From Streptomyces angustmyceticus (lineage in GTDB: Bacteria; Actinomycetota; Actinomycetes; Streptomycetales; Streptomycetaceae): a DNA stretch of 64,000 bases. The notes under the pieces are model-generated. The model ran no database searches and had not been told where the DNA came from. It worked only from the letters and a program-made list of their open reading frames with translations. Made by a program: the position numbers and the translations under genes. Position 1 is the first letter of the stretch. Each line of letters opens with the position of its first letter. The stretch is taken from positions 5,431,501 to 5,495,500 of the forward strand of contig NZ_CP082945.1 in the NCBI RefSeq assembly GCF_019933235.1. The letters run 5' to 3'. Shown here piece by piece: positions 7,737-15,860 of the stretch.

Positions 7737-9173
7737 ATGACCACCTTCGTGGACCGCGTCGAGCTGCACGTCGCCGCGGGTAACGGAGGCCACGGCGTGG
7801 CCTCCGTGATGCGGGAGAAGTTCAAGCCGCTCGGCGGCCCGGACGGCGGCAACGGCGGCCGCGGCGGCGATGTGATCCTGGTCGTCGACCCGGACGTCAC
7901 CACGCTTCTCGACTACCACCACCACCCGCACCGCAAGGCCACCAACGGCGCACCGGGCGCGGGCGACAACCGCTCCGGCAAGAACGGCCAAGACCTGGTC
8001 CTGCCGGTCCCCGACGGCACCGTCGTCCTGGACCGCGCGGGCAATGTGCTCGCCGACCTCGTCGGCCGGGGCACCACCTTCGTCGCCGGCCAGGGCGGCC
8101 GCGGCGGCCTCGGCAACGCCGCGCTGGCCTCCGCCCGCCGCAAGGCTCCCGGTTTCGCGCTGCTGGGCGAGCCCGGCGAGGCCCGCGACATCGTGCTGGA
8201 GCTCAAGACCGTCGCGGACGTCGCGCTGGTCGGCTACCCGAGCGCCGGCAAGTCCTCGCTGATCTCGGTGCTCTCCGCCGCCAAGCCCAAGATCGCCGAC
8301 TACCCGTTCACCACCCTGGTGCCCAACCTCGGTGTGGTGACCGCCGGTTCGACCGTCTACACCATCGCGGACGTCCCCGGCCTGATCCCCGGCGCGAGCC
8401 AGGGCAAGGGCCTGGGCCTGGAGTTCCTGCGGCACGTCGAGCGCTGCGAGGTGCTGGTGCACGTCCTGGACACCGCGACGCTGGAGTCCGACCGCGACCC
8501 GGCCTCCGACCTCGACGTCATCGAGGAGGAGCTCACGCAGTACGGCGGCCTGGAGAACCGGCCCCGGATGGTCGTCCTCAACAAGATCGACGTGCCGGAC
8601 GGCAAGGACCTCGCCGACCTGGTGCGCCCCGACCTGGAGGCGCGCGGCTACCGCGTGTTCGAGGTCTCCGCGGCCGCCCACACGGGTCTGAAGGAGCTGT
8701 CCTACGCGCTCGCCGACGTGGTCGCCAAGGCCCGCGCCGCCAAGCCCGTGCAGGAGGCCACCCGTATCGTCATCCGGCCCCAGGCCGTCGACGACGCCGG
8801 CTTCACGATCACCGCGGAGGGCGAGAACTTCTTCCGCGTGCGCGGCGAGAAGCCCGAACGCTGGGTCCGCCAGACCGACTTCAACAACGACGAGGCCGTC
8901 GGCTACCTCGCCGACCGCCTCAACCGTCTCGGCGTCGAGGACGAGCTGCGCAAGGCGGGCGCGCACGCGGGCGACGGCATCGCCATCGGCCCCGAGGACA
9001 ACGCGGTCGTCTTCGACTGGGAGCCGATGATGGCGGCCGGCGCGGAGATGCTGGGACGGCGCGGCGAGGACCACCGCATGGAGGCGCCCCGGCCGGCCGC
9101 GCAGCGCCGCAAGGACCGCGACCTGGCACGGGACGAGGCCGACCAGGAGTACGACGGCTTCCGGCCCTTCTGA
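7737..9173 (+). CDS. obg: Obg/CgtA GTPase
   Basis: Obg is a ribosome-associated GTPase needed for large-subunit assembly and, in Streptomyces, reported to influence the onset of aerial growth. The 478 residues show the glycine-rich Obg fold first (GNGGHGVASVMREKF, DGGNGGRGGDV), then a G domain with P-loop GYPSAGKSSL (near residue 168), switch sequence DVPGLIPGAS and NKID (near 282), and the actinobacterial C-terminal OCT domain from about residue 340 (GFTITAEGENFFRVRGEK). A short acidic/basic tail follows. The ATG at 7737 has GGAGG about ten bases upstream. The order rplU-rpmA-obg is conserved across bacteria. Confidence 0.97.
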   Translation: MTTFVDRVELHVAAGNGGHGVASVMREKFKPLGGPDGGNGGRGGDVILVVDPDVTTLLDYHHHPHRKATNGAPGAGDNRSGKNGQDLVLPVPDGTVVLDRAGNVLADLVGRGTTFVAGQGGRGGLGNAALASARRKAPGFALLGEPGEARDIVLELKTVADVALVGYPSAGKSSLISVLSAAKPKIADYPFTTLVPNLGVVTAGSTVYTIADVPGLIPGASQGKGLGLEFLRHVERCEVLVHVLDTATLESDRDPASDLDVIEEELTQYGGLENRPRMVVLNKIDVPDGKDLADLVRPDLEARGYRVFEVSAAAHTGLKELSYALADVVAKARAAKPVQEATRIVIRPQAVDDAGFTITAEGENFFRVRGEKPERWVRQTDFNNDEAVGYLADRLNRLGVEDELRKAGAHAGDGIAIGPEDNAVVFDWEPMMAAGAEMLGRRGEDHRMEAPRPAAQRRKDRDLARDEADQEYDGFRPF

Positions 9174-9222
9174 CGGTCCGCCGGGCCGCCCGGCCGCCCC
9201 GCGGCGGGGGCACGCACACGCC

Positions 9223-9269
9223 AACGGGGAAGGCCCCCGGGAGGAGAACTCCCGGGGGCCTTCCCCGTT
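9223..9269. terminator. Bidirectional terminator between obg and the minus-strand polymerase gene
   Basis: A perfect 21-base-pair stem (9223-9243 with 9249-9269) encloses a five-base loop. It lies between two convergent genes and would work on both strands. Confidence 0.92.
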
Positions 9270-9309
9270 GCTGTGTCGCGCCGCGAGGCCGTGAGCGGCC
9301 CGCTGCGGC

Positions 9310-11397
9310 CTAGACGGTGGCCGTGGTGTCCGAGGCGCCGTTGGACTCCTGCCCGGCCGTCTCGGAGGCGTCCACGTCCTCCTGGGAGCGCTGGCCGGGG
9401 ATACCGGACAGCCGGTTCTCCATCCGGACGCGCCGCTCGTCGGCCTTCGCGGCCAGATCCAGCGCGGCCTGGTTGAAGCGGACCGACGACGGCGGGTCCG
9501 ACGGGCCCAGCAGGTGCTCCTTGAGCTCGGCCCGCTCCGCGGCCAGGGTGTCCTGCCGCGGGTCGCGGACCGCGTCGAGCAGGCCGGCCACGCCGTCCGC
9601 CGCGGGCGTGAGGATCGTCGCCGCCCGCACCGTCGGGAAGTTCGCGCGGAAGTCGTCCTCGGTCATCCCCGAGGTGTTGGCGACCGCGTACGGCTTCTCG
9701 CTGCTGAGGTAGTCCGAGACGACGCTGGAGACATCGCTGATCAGCACGTCGGCCTGGTTGAAGCAGCTGAAGATGCCGGGGCGGGCGGTGGTGATGACGC
9801 GGTGCTCCCACTCGGGGAACGAATTCCAGTACGCCGCCTCCCAGGCGGTGACGGCCGCGTCCACGGCGGCCGCGCGGCCCTCCTGGGGAGTGCCCTGCAG
9901 CCGCATCCGCTCCAGCTCGTCCGCGCTCTTGCGGAACGCGGAGGTGGTCAGCGCGTTGAGCTCCTCGGTACGGCGGGCCAGTTCGGCGGCGGCCTCCGGG
10001 CCGGGACGCGCCCCGCCGCGCCGGGTGTTGGCCTCCGCGATCATCGCCTGGATGCGGGTGTTGGCGGCGCCCGCGCGCGGGTCCACGGAACCGGTCATCG
10101 GGTGCGGCTTGTACAGCAGCCGCACGTTCTCGTCGGCGAGCAGCTCGCGGACGATGTTCTCGCCCGCCAGGATCACCGAGGTGTTGCCCGGGTTGCCGTC
10201 CCAGCCCTCCCAGGTCGGGGCGTACAGCACGGTCGTCATCCGGTCGGCCGGGGCGCCCGCGTACGGCTGGATCGGGGCCAGCTGGGGGCGGCCGACCTCG
10301 ATGACGTCCTTGTCCTCGACGCCGATGTCGGCGAGCTGGTAGCGGTCACGGGCCGCCGGGCCCGCCACCCACACCTCGTCGTACGCCTTGGCGTACGGGT
10401 TGCAGGAGGACAGCTTGTCGCTCTCGCCGTGGTTGGTGAAGGCGTGCTTGATGGAGGGGATGCGCAGGATCTGCGAGGTCTTGCCGGAGTTCGCCGGGTG
10501 CAGCAGGACCTTGAGCGTGGAGTGCTCCAGGCGCATCAGGTTGGCGACCTTGGGGATGCAGACGATCGGCACGTCCGTGGCCTCGATCTTCTGCACCATG
10601 AAGCGCTCGCGGAGCACGATGATCGGGTTGCCGTCCAGGGAGGCCAGGGTGCTCAGCCACATGTTGGCCTGGTAGGCGGAGGAGGAACCGCCGGAGAAGT
10701 ACATGCCGACCGTCGGCTGGTACTCCGTCAGCCAGTTGTCCAGCCACTCCAGTGCCTGCTTCTCGCCGGCCACCCGCTTCTTGGGCAGCAGCCAGGCGCC
10801 CAGGTAGAGGGTGCCGCCGGCGGAGAGGGCCAGGGAGACGGCGAGGCCGACGCCGCCCCAGAACGCGTCGGTGGTGATCGCGGTGAGCATCATGCCGGTG
10901 GTGGTCGGCACCGAGAAGCGCAGCAGGCGCCGGCCCGTCTGGCGGGAGAGGATGCGCGGCGGGGCGTCGGACAGCCGCAGCGCGCTGGCGTCGATGTTGC
11001 GGGTCACGAACGGCAGGCTGCGGGTCCGGCGGACCAGCACCGCGACCGCCTGGCACACGAAGTGGGTGCCGTAGAAGAGCAGCAGCGTGATGGTGAGCGG
11101 CGCCTGCTCCTCGAGCGGGTTGATGCCGTCGATGTGCAGCAGGCCGACCAGTATCAGCATGTCGCGCAGCAACTGGCGCACCGTGACGTCGAACCGGATC
11201 CGCCCGAGCACCGCGAGCAGGCCGGGCTGCTTGTGCTGGAGGACCAGGTCGAGACCGAGGTTGACCACGGATGCGGCGATGAACAGCGGGATGACGGGCA
11301 GCAGCGCACCGACCAACTGGGCGGTGAACGCGACCATCATCGCGAGGAGTGCCGCGAGCTGGACGGCTCGGCGGGGGGCGATTCCGGCGGAAGGCAC
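9310..11397 (-). CDS. Membrane protein with CDP-glycerol glycerophosphotransferase (TagB/TagF-like) domain
   Basis: The 695-residue product has two parts. Residues 1-210 hold about six hydrophobic segments (for example AVQLAALLAMMVAFTAQLVG). The remainder is a GT-B enzyme of the CDP-glycerol phosphotransferase family: an AFTNHGESDK motif near residue 320, VLYAPTWEGW, LLYKPHP and LISDVSSVVSDYL near 552, which resemble the His and Ser/Asp donor-binding motifs of TagB and TagF. It probably polymerises a glycerol- or sugar-phosphate wall polymer at the inner face of the membrane. GTG 11397 is chosen because AGGAG precedes it by about nine bases; the open frame upstream has no sensible sequence. 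Donor specificity is unknown. Confidence 0.8.
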   Translation of the reverse strand: MPSAGIAPRRAVQLAALLAMMVAFTAQLVGALLPVIPLFIAASVVNLGLDLVLQHKQPGLLAVLGRIRFDVTVRQLLRDMLILVGLLHIDGINPLEEQAPLTITLLLFYGTHFVCQAVAVLVRRTRSLPFVTRNIDASALRLSDAPPRILSRQTGRRLLRFSVPTTTGMMLTAITTDAFWGGVGLAVSLALSAGGTLYLGAWLLPKKRVAGEKQALEWLDNWLTEYQPTVGMYFSGGSSSAYQANMWLSTLASLDGNPIIVLRERFMVQKIEATDVPIVCIPKVANLMRLEHSTLKVLLHPANSGKTSQILRIPSIKHAFTNHGESDKLSSCNPYAKAYDEVWVAGPAARDRYQLADIGVEDKDVIEVGRPQLAPIQPYAGAPADRMTTVLYAPTWEGWDGNPGNTSVILAGENIVRELLADENVRLLYKPHPMTGSVDPRAGAANTRIQAMIAEANTRRGGARPGPEAAAELARRTEELNALTTSAFRKSADELERMRLQGTPQEGRAAAVDAAVTAWEAAYWNSFPEWEHRVITTARPGIFSCFNQADVLISDVSSVVSDYLSSEKPYAVANTSGMTEDDFRANFPTVRAATILTPAADGVAGLLDAVRDPRQDTLAAERAELKEHLLGPSDPPSSVRFNQAALDLAAKADERRVRMENRLSGIPGQRSQEDVDASETAGQESNGASDTTATV

Positions 11398-11837
11398 GGG
11401 GGAGGGCTCCTGGCAGCACGAAAGGTCAAAGGGGAGGCCGAGGGGGGCGGCCGGGTCCCGCGCTGCGACGCCGCCGGAGCGGCGATACGGGACCGATGGA
11501 CACCCGACCGTATGACCTTGTTGGCCTTGGTGACAATCTGCTGTGGCTCTCATCACCGCGAAAGCGGACCAATCGAACGCAACCTCTTGGCCTCGGCTTC
11601 CGTCTAAAGGAAAACCGTATAGGGGAGAAAAAGCCAGGAACTCCGGGCCCCATTCTGCGCCCTTTCCGGCGCGCCGTGACAGGGGGCCCGGGCCCCGGAC
11701 GGGGGTCCGCGGGGCGTCCGCCAGGCGATATCACGAAGCGCCGCGGGGCCGGCCTGCCGTAGATTGCGCCCGTAGGGCCGTGGTGCGGGCCGGACGGCAG
11801 TCCCCCGTACGGCGGTGGGATCGGCAAGCACAGGGGT
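11398..11837. other. Divergent intergenic region between the polymerase gene and proB
   Basis: This stretch of 440 bases has no convincing gene. It contains an AT-richer island at about 11500-11640, probably with promoters for both divergent genes. A -10-like TAGATT at 11760-11765 could serve proB. I cannot assign -35 boxes with confidence. Confidence 0.5.
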
Positions 11838-12962
11838 ATGCAGGTGGCAGGCGCAAGGCAGGACGTGAAGGACGCTCGCCGGATCGTGGTGAAGGTCGGC
11901 TCGTCCTCGCTGACCACGGCCGCCGGGGGACTGGACGCGGACCGCGTGGACGCGCTGGTGGACGTGCTGGCCAAGCACCAGGACAAGGAGATCGTGCTGG
12001 TCTCCTCCGGAGCCATCGCGGCGGGCCTGGCCCCCCTGGGCCTCGAACGACGGCCCCGCGACCTGGCCCGGCAGCAGGCCGCCGCCAGCGTCGGACAGGG
12101 CCTGCTGGTCGCCCGCTACACCGCGTCCTTCGCCCGCTACGGCCGCCGCGTCGGCCAGGTGCTGCTGACCTCCGACGACACCAGCCGCCGGGCCCACTAC
12201 CGCAACGCCTACCGGACCCTCGACCAGCTGCTGGCCATGGGCGCCGTACCGATCGTGAACGAGAACGACACCGTCGCCACCGACGAGATCCGGTTCGGCG
12301 ACAACGACCGCCTGGCGGCCCTGGTCGCCCACCTCGTCCGCGCCGACCTGCTGATCCTGCTCTCGGACGTGGACGGCCTCTACGACGGCGACCCGTCCGC
12401 CCCCGGCACCTCCCGGATAGCGGAGGTGCGCGGGCCCGGGGACCTGGAGGGCGTCTCCATCGGCAGCGCGGGCAAGGCCGGCGTCGGCACCGGCGGCATG
12501 GTCACCAAGGTCGAGGCGGCCCGGATCGCGGCCGCGGCCGGCATCCCGGTCGTCCTGACCTCCGCCGTGCACGCCGCCGAGGCGCTGGCGGGCGGGATGA
12601 CCGGCACCCACTTCCTGCGCACCGGTCGCCGCTCCGCCGACCGGCTGCTGTGGCTCGCGCACGCCTCCACGCCGCGCGGCGCCCTGGTCCTGGACGACGG
12701 GGCGGTGCGGGCCGTCGTCGAGCGGCGCTCCTCCCTGCTGCCGGCCGGCATCGCCTCCGTCGACGGCGAGTTCTCCGCCGGTGACCCGGTCGAGCTGCGG
12801 GACGCCGAGGGCCGCGCGGTGGCCCGGGGCCTCGTCAATTTCGATGCCAGGGAAATCCCCCGATTGATGGGGCGTTCGACCCGCGATCTCGCCCGTGAGC
12901 TGGGCCCCGCCTACGAGCGGGAGGTCGTGCACCGCGACGATCTGGTGCTGCTGCACCCCTGA
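11838..12962 (+). CDS. proB: Glutamate 5-kinase
   Basis: ProB phosphorylates glutamate to gamma-glutamyl phosphate, the first step of proline synthesis. The amino-acid kinase domain fills residues 1-255: VVKVGSSSLT at the N-terminus, LVSSGAIAAG, NENDTVATDEIRFGDND and KAGVGTGGMVTKVEAA. A PUA domain follows from about residue 275 (ALVLDDGAVRAVVE to the end). The total of 374 residues is usual. The ATG at 11838 has AGGGG only two bases away, whereas GTG at 11844 in the same frame has it at seven bases, so 11844 may be the true start. ProA lies 0.8 kb downstream with one small gene between. Confidence 0.95.
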   Translation: MQVAGARQDVKDARRIVVKVGSSSLTTAAGGLDADRVDALVDVLAKHQDKEIVLVSSGAIAAGLAPLGLERRPRDLARQQAAASVGQGLLVARYTASFARYGRRVGQVLLTSDDTSRRAHYRNAYRTLDQLLAMGAVPIVNENDTVATDEIRFGDNDRLAALVAHLVRADLLILLSDVDGLYDGDPSAPGTSRIAEVRGPGDLEGVSIGSAGKAGVGTGGMVTKVEAARIAAAAGIPVVLTSAVHAAEALAGGMTGTHFLRTGRRSADRLLWLAHASTPRGALVLDDGAVRAVVERRSSLLPAGIASVDGEFSAGDPVELRDAEGRAVARGLVNFDAREIPRLMGRSTRDLARELGPAYEREVVHRDDLVLLHP

Positions 12963-13198
12963 CGGCGCCCGCCGGCCGGCCGTCGTCACGGTCCGTGCAC
13001 ACTCGCCGCCGCGCGGTGCGGAGACCAGCCTTTCCGTACAGACCTTGGTGAAAACGCCCCGCGACGGGCCGCGGGCTGGTCAACTTTGTTGCGGGGGCGC
13101 CGTGGGGAGCGGCGCCCGCAGCGCGCGAGCGCACCCGCCGACGTACGACGGCTCCGCACCTTCGAGGGCGGAGCGATTCGCATCACAGGAGGCCGCCG

Positions 13199-13693
13199 GT
13201 GAGACGAGGGCGCCCAGGGGCGCCGCCCCGAGGGACGGCGGAGCGCGCGCTGACCAGCGTCGGCACCGGCGAGGACACCGTCCTGCCGGACGACCGCGGT
13301 GCCCGGCCGGACGGGACGGCGCGGCACGGCCCCGAGGGCGGGCGCCGCGAGACCTCCCGGCTGTGGCACATCACCCTCAGCGTCTCGGGCGCCGAGGCCC
13401 CGCTCAAGGAGGTCCGGCGGGCGCTGGAGCAGCTCGCCCACGACCACCCCTTCCTGCTGACCAGCCGCTACGCCAACGACCACGCCGAGATCCGCTACTG
13501 GGAGGAGGCCCGGGACCTGCACGACGCCGCGGCGGTCGCGCTGCGGCTGTGGGGCGAGCACCGCTCGACGGCCAAGCTGCCGCCGTGGGAGATCGTCGGC
13601 CTGGAGGTCATCGACCGCGAGACGTACCACCAGCGCGTCGCGGAGGGTTACGGTCCGCCACCGGCCTCCCCGGTCGGCGTCCACCCCTTCTGA
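13199..13693 (+). CDS. Conserved hypothetical protein between proB and proA
   Basis: I do not recognise a named domain. The 164-residue product has a low-complexity basic first 50 residues and then a compact part from RLWHITLSVSGAEAPLKEV to the end, with a predicted beta-alpha-beta-beta-alpha pattern (HITLSVSG, VRRALEQLAHDHPF, AEIRYWEEARDLHDAAAVAL, EIVGLEVID). A ferredoxin-like fold is possible, but this is inference. The start at GTG 13199 is supported by AGGAGG with six bases of spacing. The position between two proline biosynthesis genes suggests common expression, yet proA has its own promoter. Confidence 0.75.
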   Translation: MRRGRPGAPPRGTAERALTSVGTGEDTVLPDDRGARPDGTARHGPEGGRRETSRLWHITLSVSGAEAPLKEVRRALEQLAHDHPFLLTSRYANDHAEIRYWEEARDLHDAAAVALRLWGEHRSTAKLPPWEIVGLEVIDRETYHQRVAEGYGPPPASPVGVHPF

Positions 13694-13753
13694 CCCTCGG
13701 TCGCCGGCGTCCCGCGCTGTGAGATACCGCGTGGCCGCGGCCCGCCGCCCCGT

Positions 13754-13759
13754 TAGGCT
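13754..13759 (+). promoter_or_regulatory. -10 box (TAGGCT) for a leaderless proA mRNA
   Basis: TAGGCT is followed by exactly six bases and then the ATG of proA at 13766, so transcription should begin at or next to the start codon. No ribosome-binding site is present. Confidence 0.65.
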
Positions 13760-13765
13760 GCGGCC

Positions 13766-15034
13766 ATGACCAGCAGCGCATCGCACACCTCGCCCGTCCT
13801 CGAGACCGCCCGCCGCGCGCGGGAGGCCGCCGCCGTCCTGGCGCCGCTGCCGCGTACGGCCCGTGACGCAGCGCTGCACGCCATCGCCGACGCCCTGGTG
13901 GAGCGGACCGGCGAGCTGGTCGCCGCCAACGCCGAGGACATCGCCAGGGCACGGGCCGCGGGCACCGCCGAGTCGATCGTGGACCGGCTCACCCTCACCC
14001 CCGAGCGGATCGCGGCCATCGCCGCCGACGTCCGCCAGGTCGTGGCGCTGCCCGACCCGGTCGGCGAGGTGGTGCGCGGCTCGACCCTGCCCAACGGCCT
14101 CGACCTGCGGCAGGTCCGGGTCCCGCTCGGTGTGATCGGGATCATCTACGAGGCCCGGCCGAATGTGACGGTGGACGCCGCCGCCCTGTGCCTGAAGTCC
14201 GGCAACGCGGTGCTGCTGCGCGGCTCGTCCTCCGCCTACGCCTCCAACAGCGCCCTGGTCGAGGTGCTGCGCGACGCCGTCCAGAGCGCCGGGCTGCCCG
14301 CCGACGCGGTGCAGCTGGTGCCCGGCGAGAGCCGCGACTCGGTGCGCGAGCTGATGCGCGCCCGCGGCCTGGTCGATGTGCTGATCCCGCGCGGCGGCGC
14401 GTCCCTGATCCGTACGGTCGTCGAGGAGTCCACCGTCCCGGTGATCGAGACCGGCACCGGCAACTGCCACGTCTACGTCGACGAGGCCGCCGACCTCGAC
14501 ATGGCCGTCGACATCCTGGTCAACTCCAAGGCCCAGCGGCCCAGCGTCTGCAACGCCGCCGAGACGGTGCTGGTGCACGCCGGGATCGCCGAGAAGTTCC
14601 TGCCGCGCGCCCTGGAGGCGCTCACCCAGGCCGGCGTGATCGTGCACGGCGACGCCGCCTGGCAGCAGGCCGGCCCCGGGCTGGTCGCCCCCGCCACCGA
14701 CGAGGACTGGGCGACGGAGTACCTCTCCTACGACATCGCGGCCGCCGTGGTGCCCGACCTGGACGCGGCGGTGGCGCACATCCGCCGCTGGACCTCCGGC
14801 CACACCGAGGCGATCGTCACCACGTCCCAGGCCGCCGCCCGCCGCTTCACCCAGTTGGTCGATTCCACCACCGTCGCGGTCAACGCCTCGACCCGCTTCA
14901 CCGACGGCGGCCAGTTCGGCTTCGGCGCGGAGATCGGCATCTCGACGCAGAAGCTGCACGCCCGCGGCCCCATGGGACTGCCGGAGCTGACCTCCACCAA
15001 GTACATCCTCACGGGCGACGGCCACACCCGCTGA
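13766..15034 (+). CDS. proA: Gamma-glutamyl phosphate reductase
   Basis: ProA reduces gamma-glutamyl phosphate with NADPH to glutamate semialdehyde, the second step of proline synthesis. The 422 residues carry the family marks: GVIGIIYEARPNVTVDAAA near residue 118, LKSGNAVLLRGSS, IPRGGASLIR, and the catalytic Cys in RPSVCNAAETVLVH near residue 262, followed by GGQFGFGAEIGIST. The N-terminus MTSSASHTSPVLETARRARE is normal for actinobacteria. The ATG has no Shine-Dalgarno sequence but a -10 box six bases upstream. Confidence 0.97.
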   Translation: MTSSASHTSPVLETARRAREAAAVLAPLPRTARDAALHAIADALVERTGELVAANAEDIARARAAGTAESIVDRLTLTPERIAAIAADVRQVVALPDPVGEVVRGSTLPNGLDLRQVRVPLGVIGIIYEARPNVTVDAAALCLKSGNAVLLRGSSSAYASNSALVEVLRDAVQSAGLPADAVQLVPGESRDSVRELMRARGLVDVLIPRGGASLIRTVVEESTVPVIETGTGNCHVYVDEAADLDMAVDILVNSKAQRPSVCNAAETVLVHAGIAEKFLPRALEALTQAGVIVHGDAAWQQAGPGLVAPATDEDWATEYLSYDIAAAVVPDLDAAVAHIRRWTSGHTEAIVTTSQAAARRFTQLVDSTTVAVNASTRFTDGGQFGFGAEIGISTQKLHARGPMGLPELTSTKYILTGDGHTR

Positions 15035-15084
15035 AGCGTCCCCCGGATTCCCCGTTCTCCCTGCCCAAAACGACGGCCCGGGGC

Positions 15085-15090
15085 TAACCT
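15085..15090 (+). promoter_or_regulatory. -10 box (TAACCT) for a leaderless mRNA
   Basis: TAACCT is followed by six bases and GTG 15097. The geometry equals that before proA. Confidence 0.6.
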
Positions 15091-15096
15091 GGACGG

Positions 15097-15753
15097 GTGC
15101 CGGACGACGTGGGGGGCAAGCCGTTCCCGGACGGTGAAGAGCCCGACGAGCACCACCACGGGAGCCACGGAAACGCGGACGAAGAATTCGCCTCCGTGGT
15201 CTTCGACGAGGAATTCGTCCGGTCCGCACAGATCCACGAACCCTCGGCGGTCGAGCGCATGCTGGCCGCCGCCGAGGCGCGGGCCGAGGCCGAGGCGGCC
15301 CGCTCCGGCCCCGGATTCGGCCCCGAGGGCGACGACGGGGACGAGCCCGGCCCCCGCGGCCCCCGCCGCGCCCCCGGGGACGGCTACGACGGGTACACCG
15401 ACTACGCCGAGTACGACGACGGCGAGCTGGGCGAATACCCGCCCTACGGCCCGTACGGCCCCTACGGCGGCGCGCTGCGGCCCTACCGCAGCAGCACCCG
15501 CTGGCACCGCCCGGTCGCCTGGGTGCTGGCCGTGGTGATGGGCATCGGGCTGGTCGCGCTGGCCTTCAGCGCCGTCTACCGCGGCTCCTCGGGCCGGAAC
15601 CAGAGCCCGGCACCGGCGCCCACGTCCAGCGGCGTGGACGCCCCCACCACCAGCGGGGTGGACAGCGTCCGCACGGCGCGCCCCGGCCTGCCGTCGCTGC
15701 CGTCGGCCGAGCCCCTGCGCCCGTCGTTCTCGGCGGTGCCCAGGCCGGACTGA
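15097..15753 (+). CDS. Single-pass membrane protein with SVVFDEEFVR motif
   Basis: The 218-residue product has an acidic, His-rich N-terminus, then the motif FASVVFDEEFVRSA (residues 31-44) continuing into HEPSAVERMLAAAEAR. A Tyr/Gly/Pro-rich linker (PYGPYGPYGG near 120) leads to one transmembrane segment at about residues 136-158 (VAWVLAVVMGIGLVALAFSAVY), followed by a short Ser/Thr/Pro-rich outside tail. The same motif occurs in the next gene, so the pair are distant paralogues at least in their cytoplasmic parts. From memory, orthologues between proA and nadD in S. coelicolor have been discussed with the spore-wall synthesis machinery; I cannot verify this. Function unknown. Confidence 0.75.
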   Translation: MPDDVGGKPFPDGEEPDEHHHGSHGNADEEFASVVFDEEFVRSAQIHEPSAVERMLAAAEARAEAEAARSGPGFGPEGDDGDEPGPRGPRRAPGDGYDGYTDYAEYDDGELGEYPPYGPYGPYGGALRPYRSSTRWHRPVAWVLAVVMGIGLVALAFSAVYRGSSGRNQSPAPAPTSSGVDAPTTSGVDSVRTARPGLPSLPSAEPLRPSFSAVPRPD

Positions 15754-15848
15754 CGGCGGGGCGCCGTGCCCGCAAAACGGGCTTTCGAAACGCGGTCCGG
15801 CGGCGAAGTTGCCCGCGGCCCCGGCGTTTACGTTCGCCCCGGCGGACC

Positions 15849-15854
15849 TACTCT
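15849..15854 (+). promoter_or_regulatory. -10 box (TACTCT) for a leaderless mRNA
   Basis: TACTCT, six bases, then ATG 15861. This shows that the second of the two paired membrane-protein genes has its own start of transcription. Confidence 0.6.
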
Positions 15855-15860
15855 TGTTGT

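Noticed and set aside
12986..15229. 747-codon open frame antisense to proA and neighbours
   Set aside because: It crosses the promoters and ends of well-supported plus-strand genes and gives compositionally biased sequence only.
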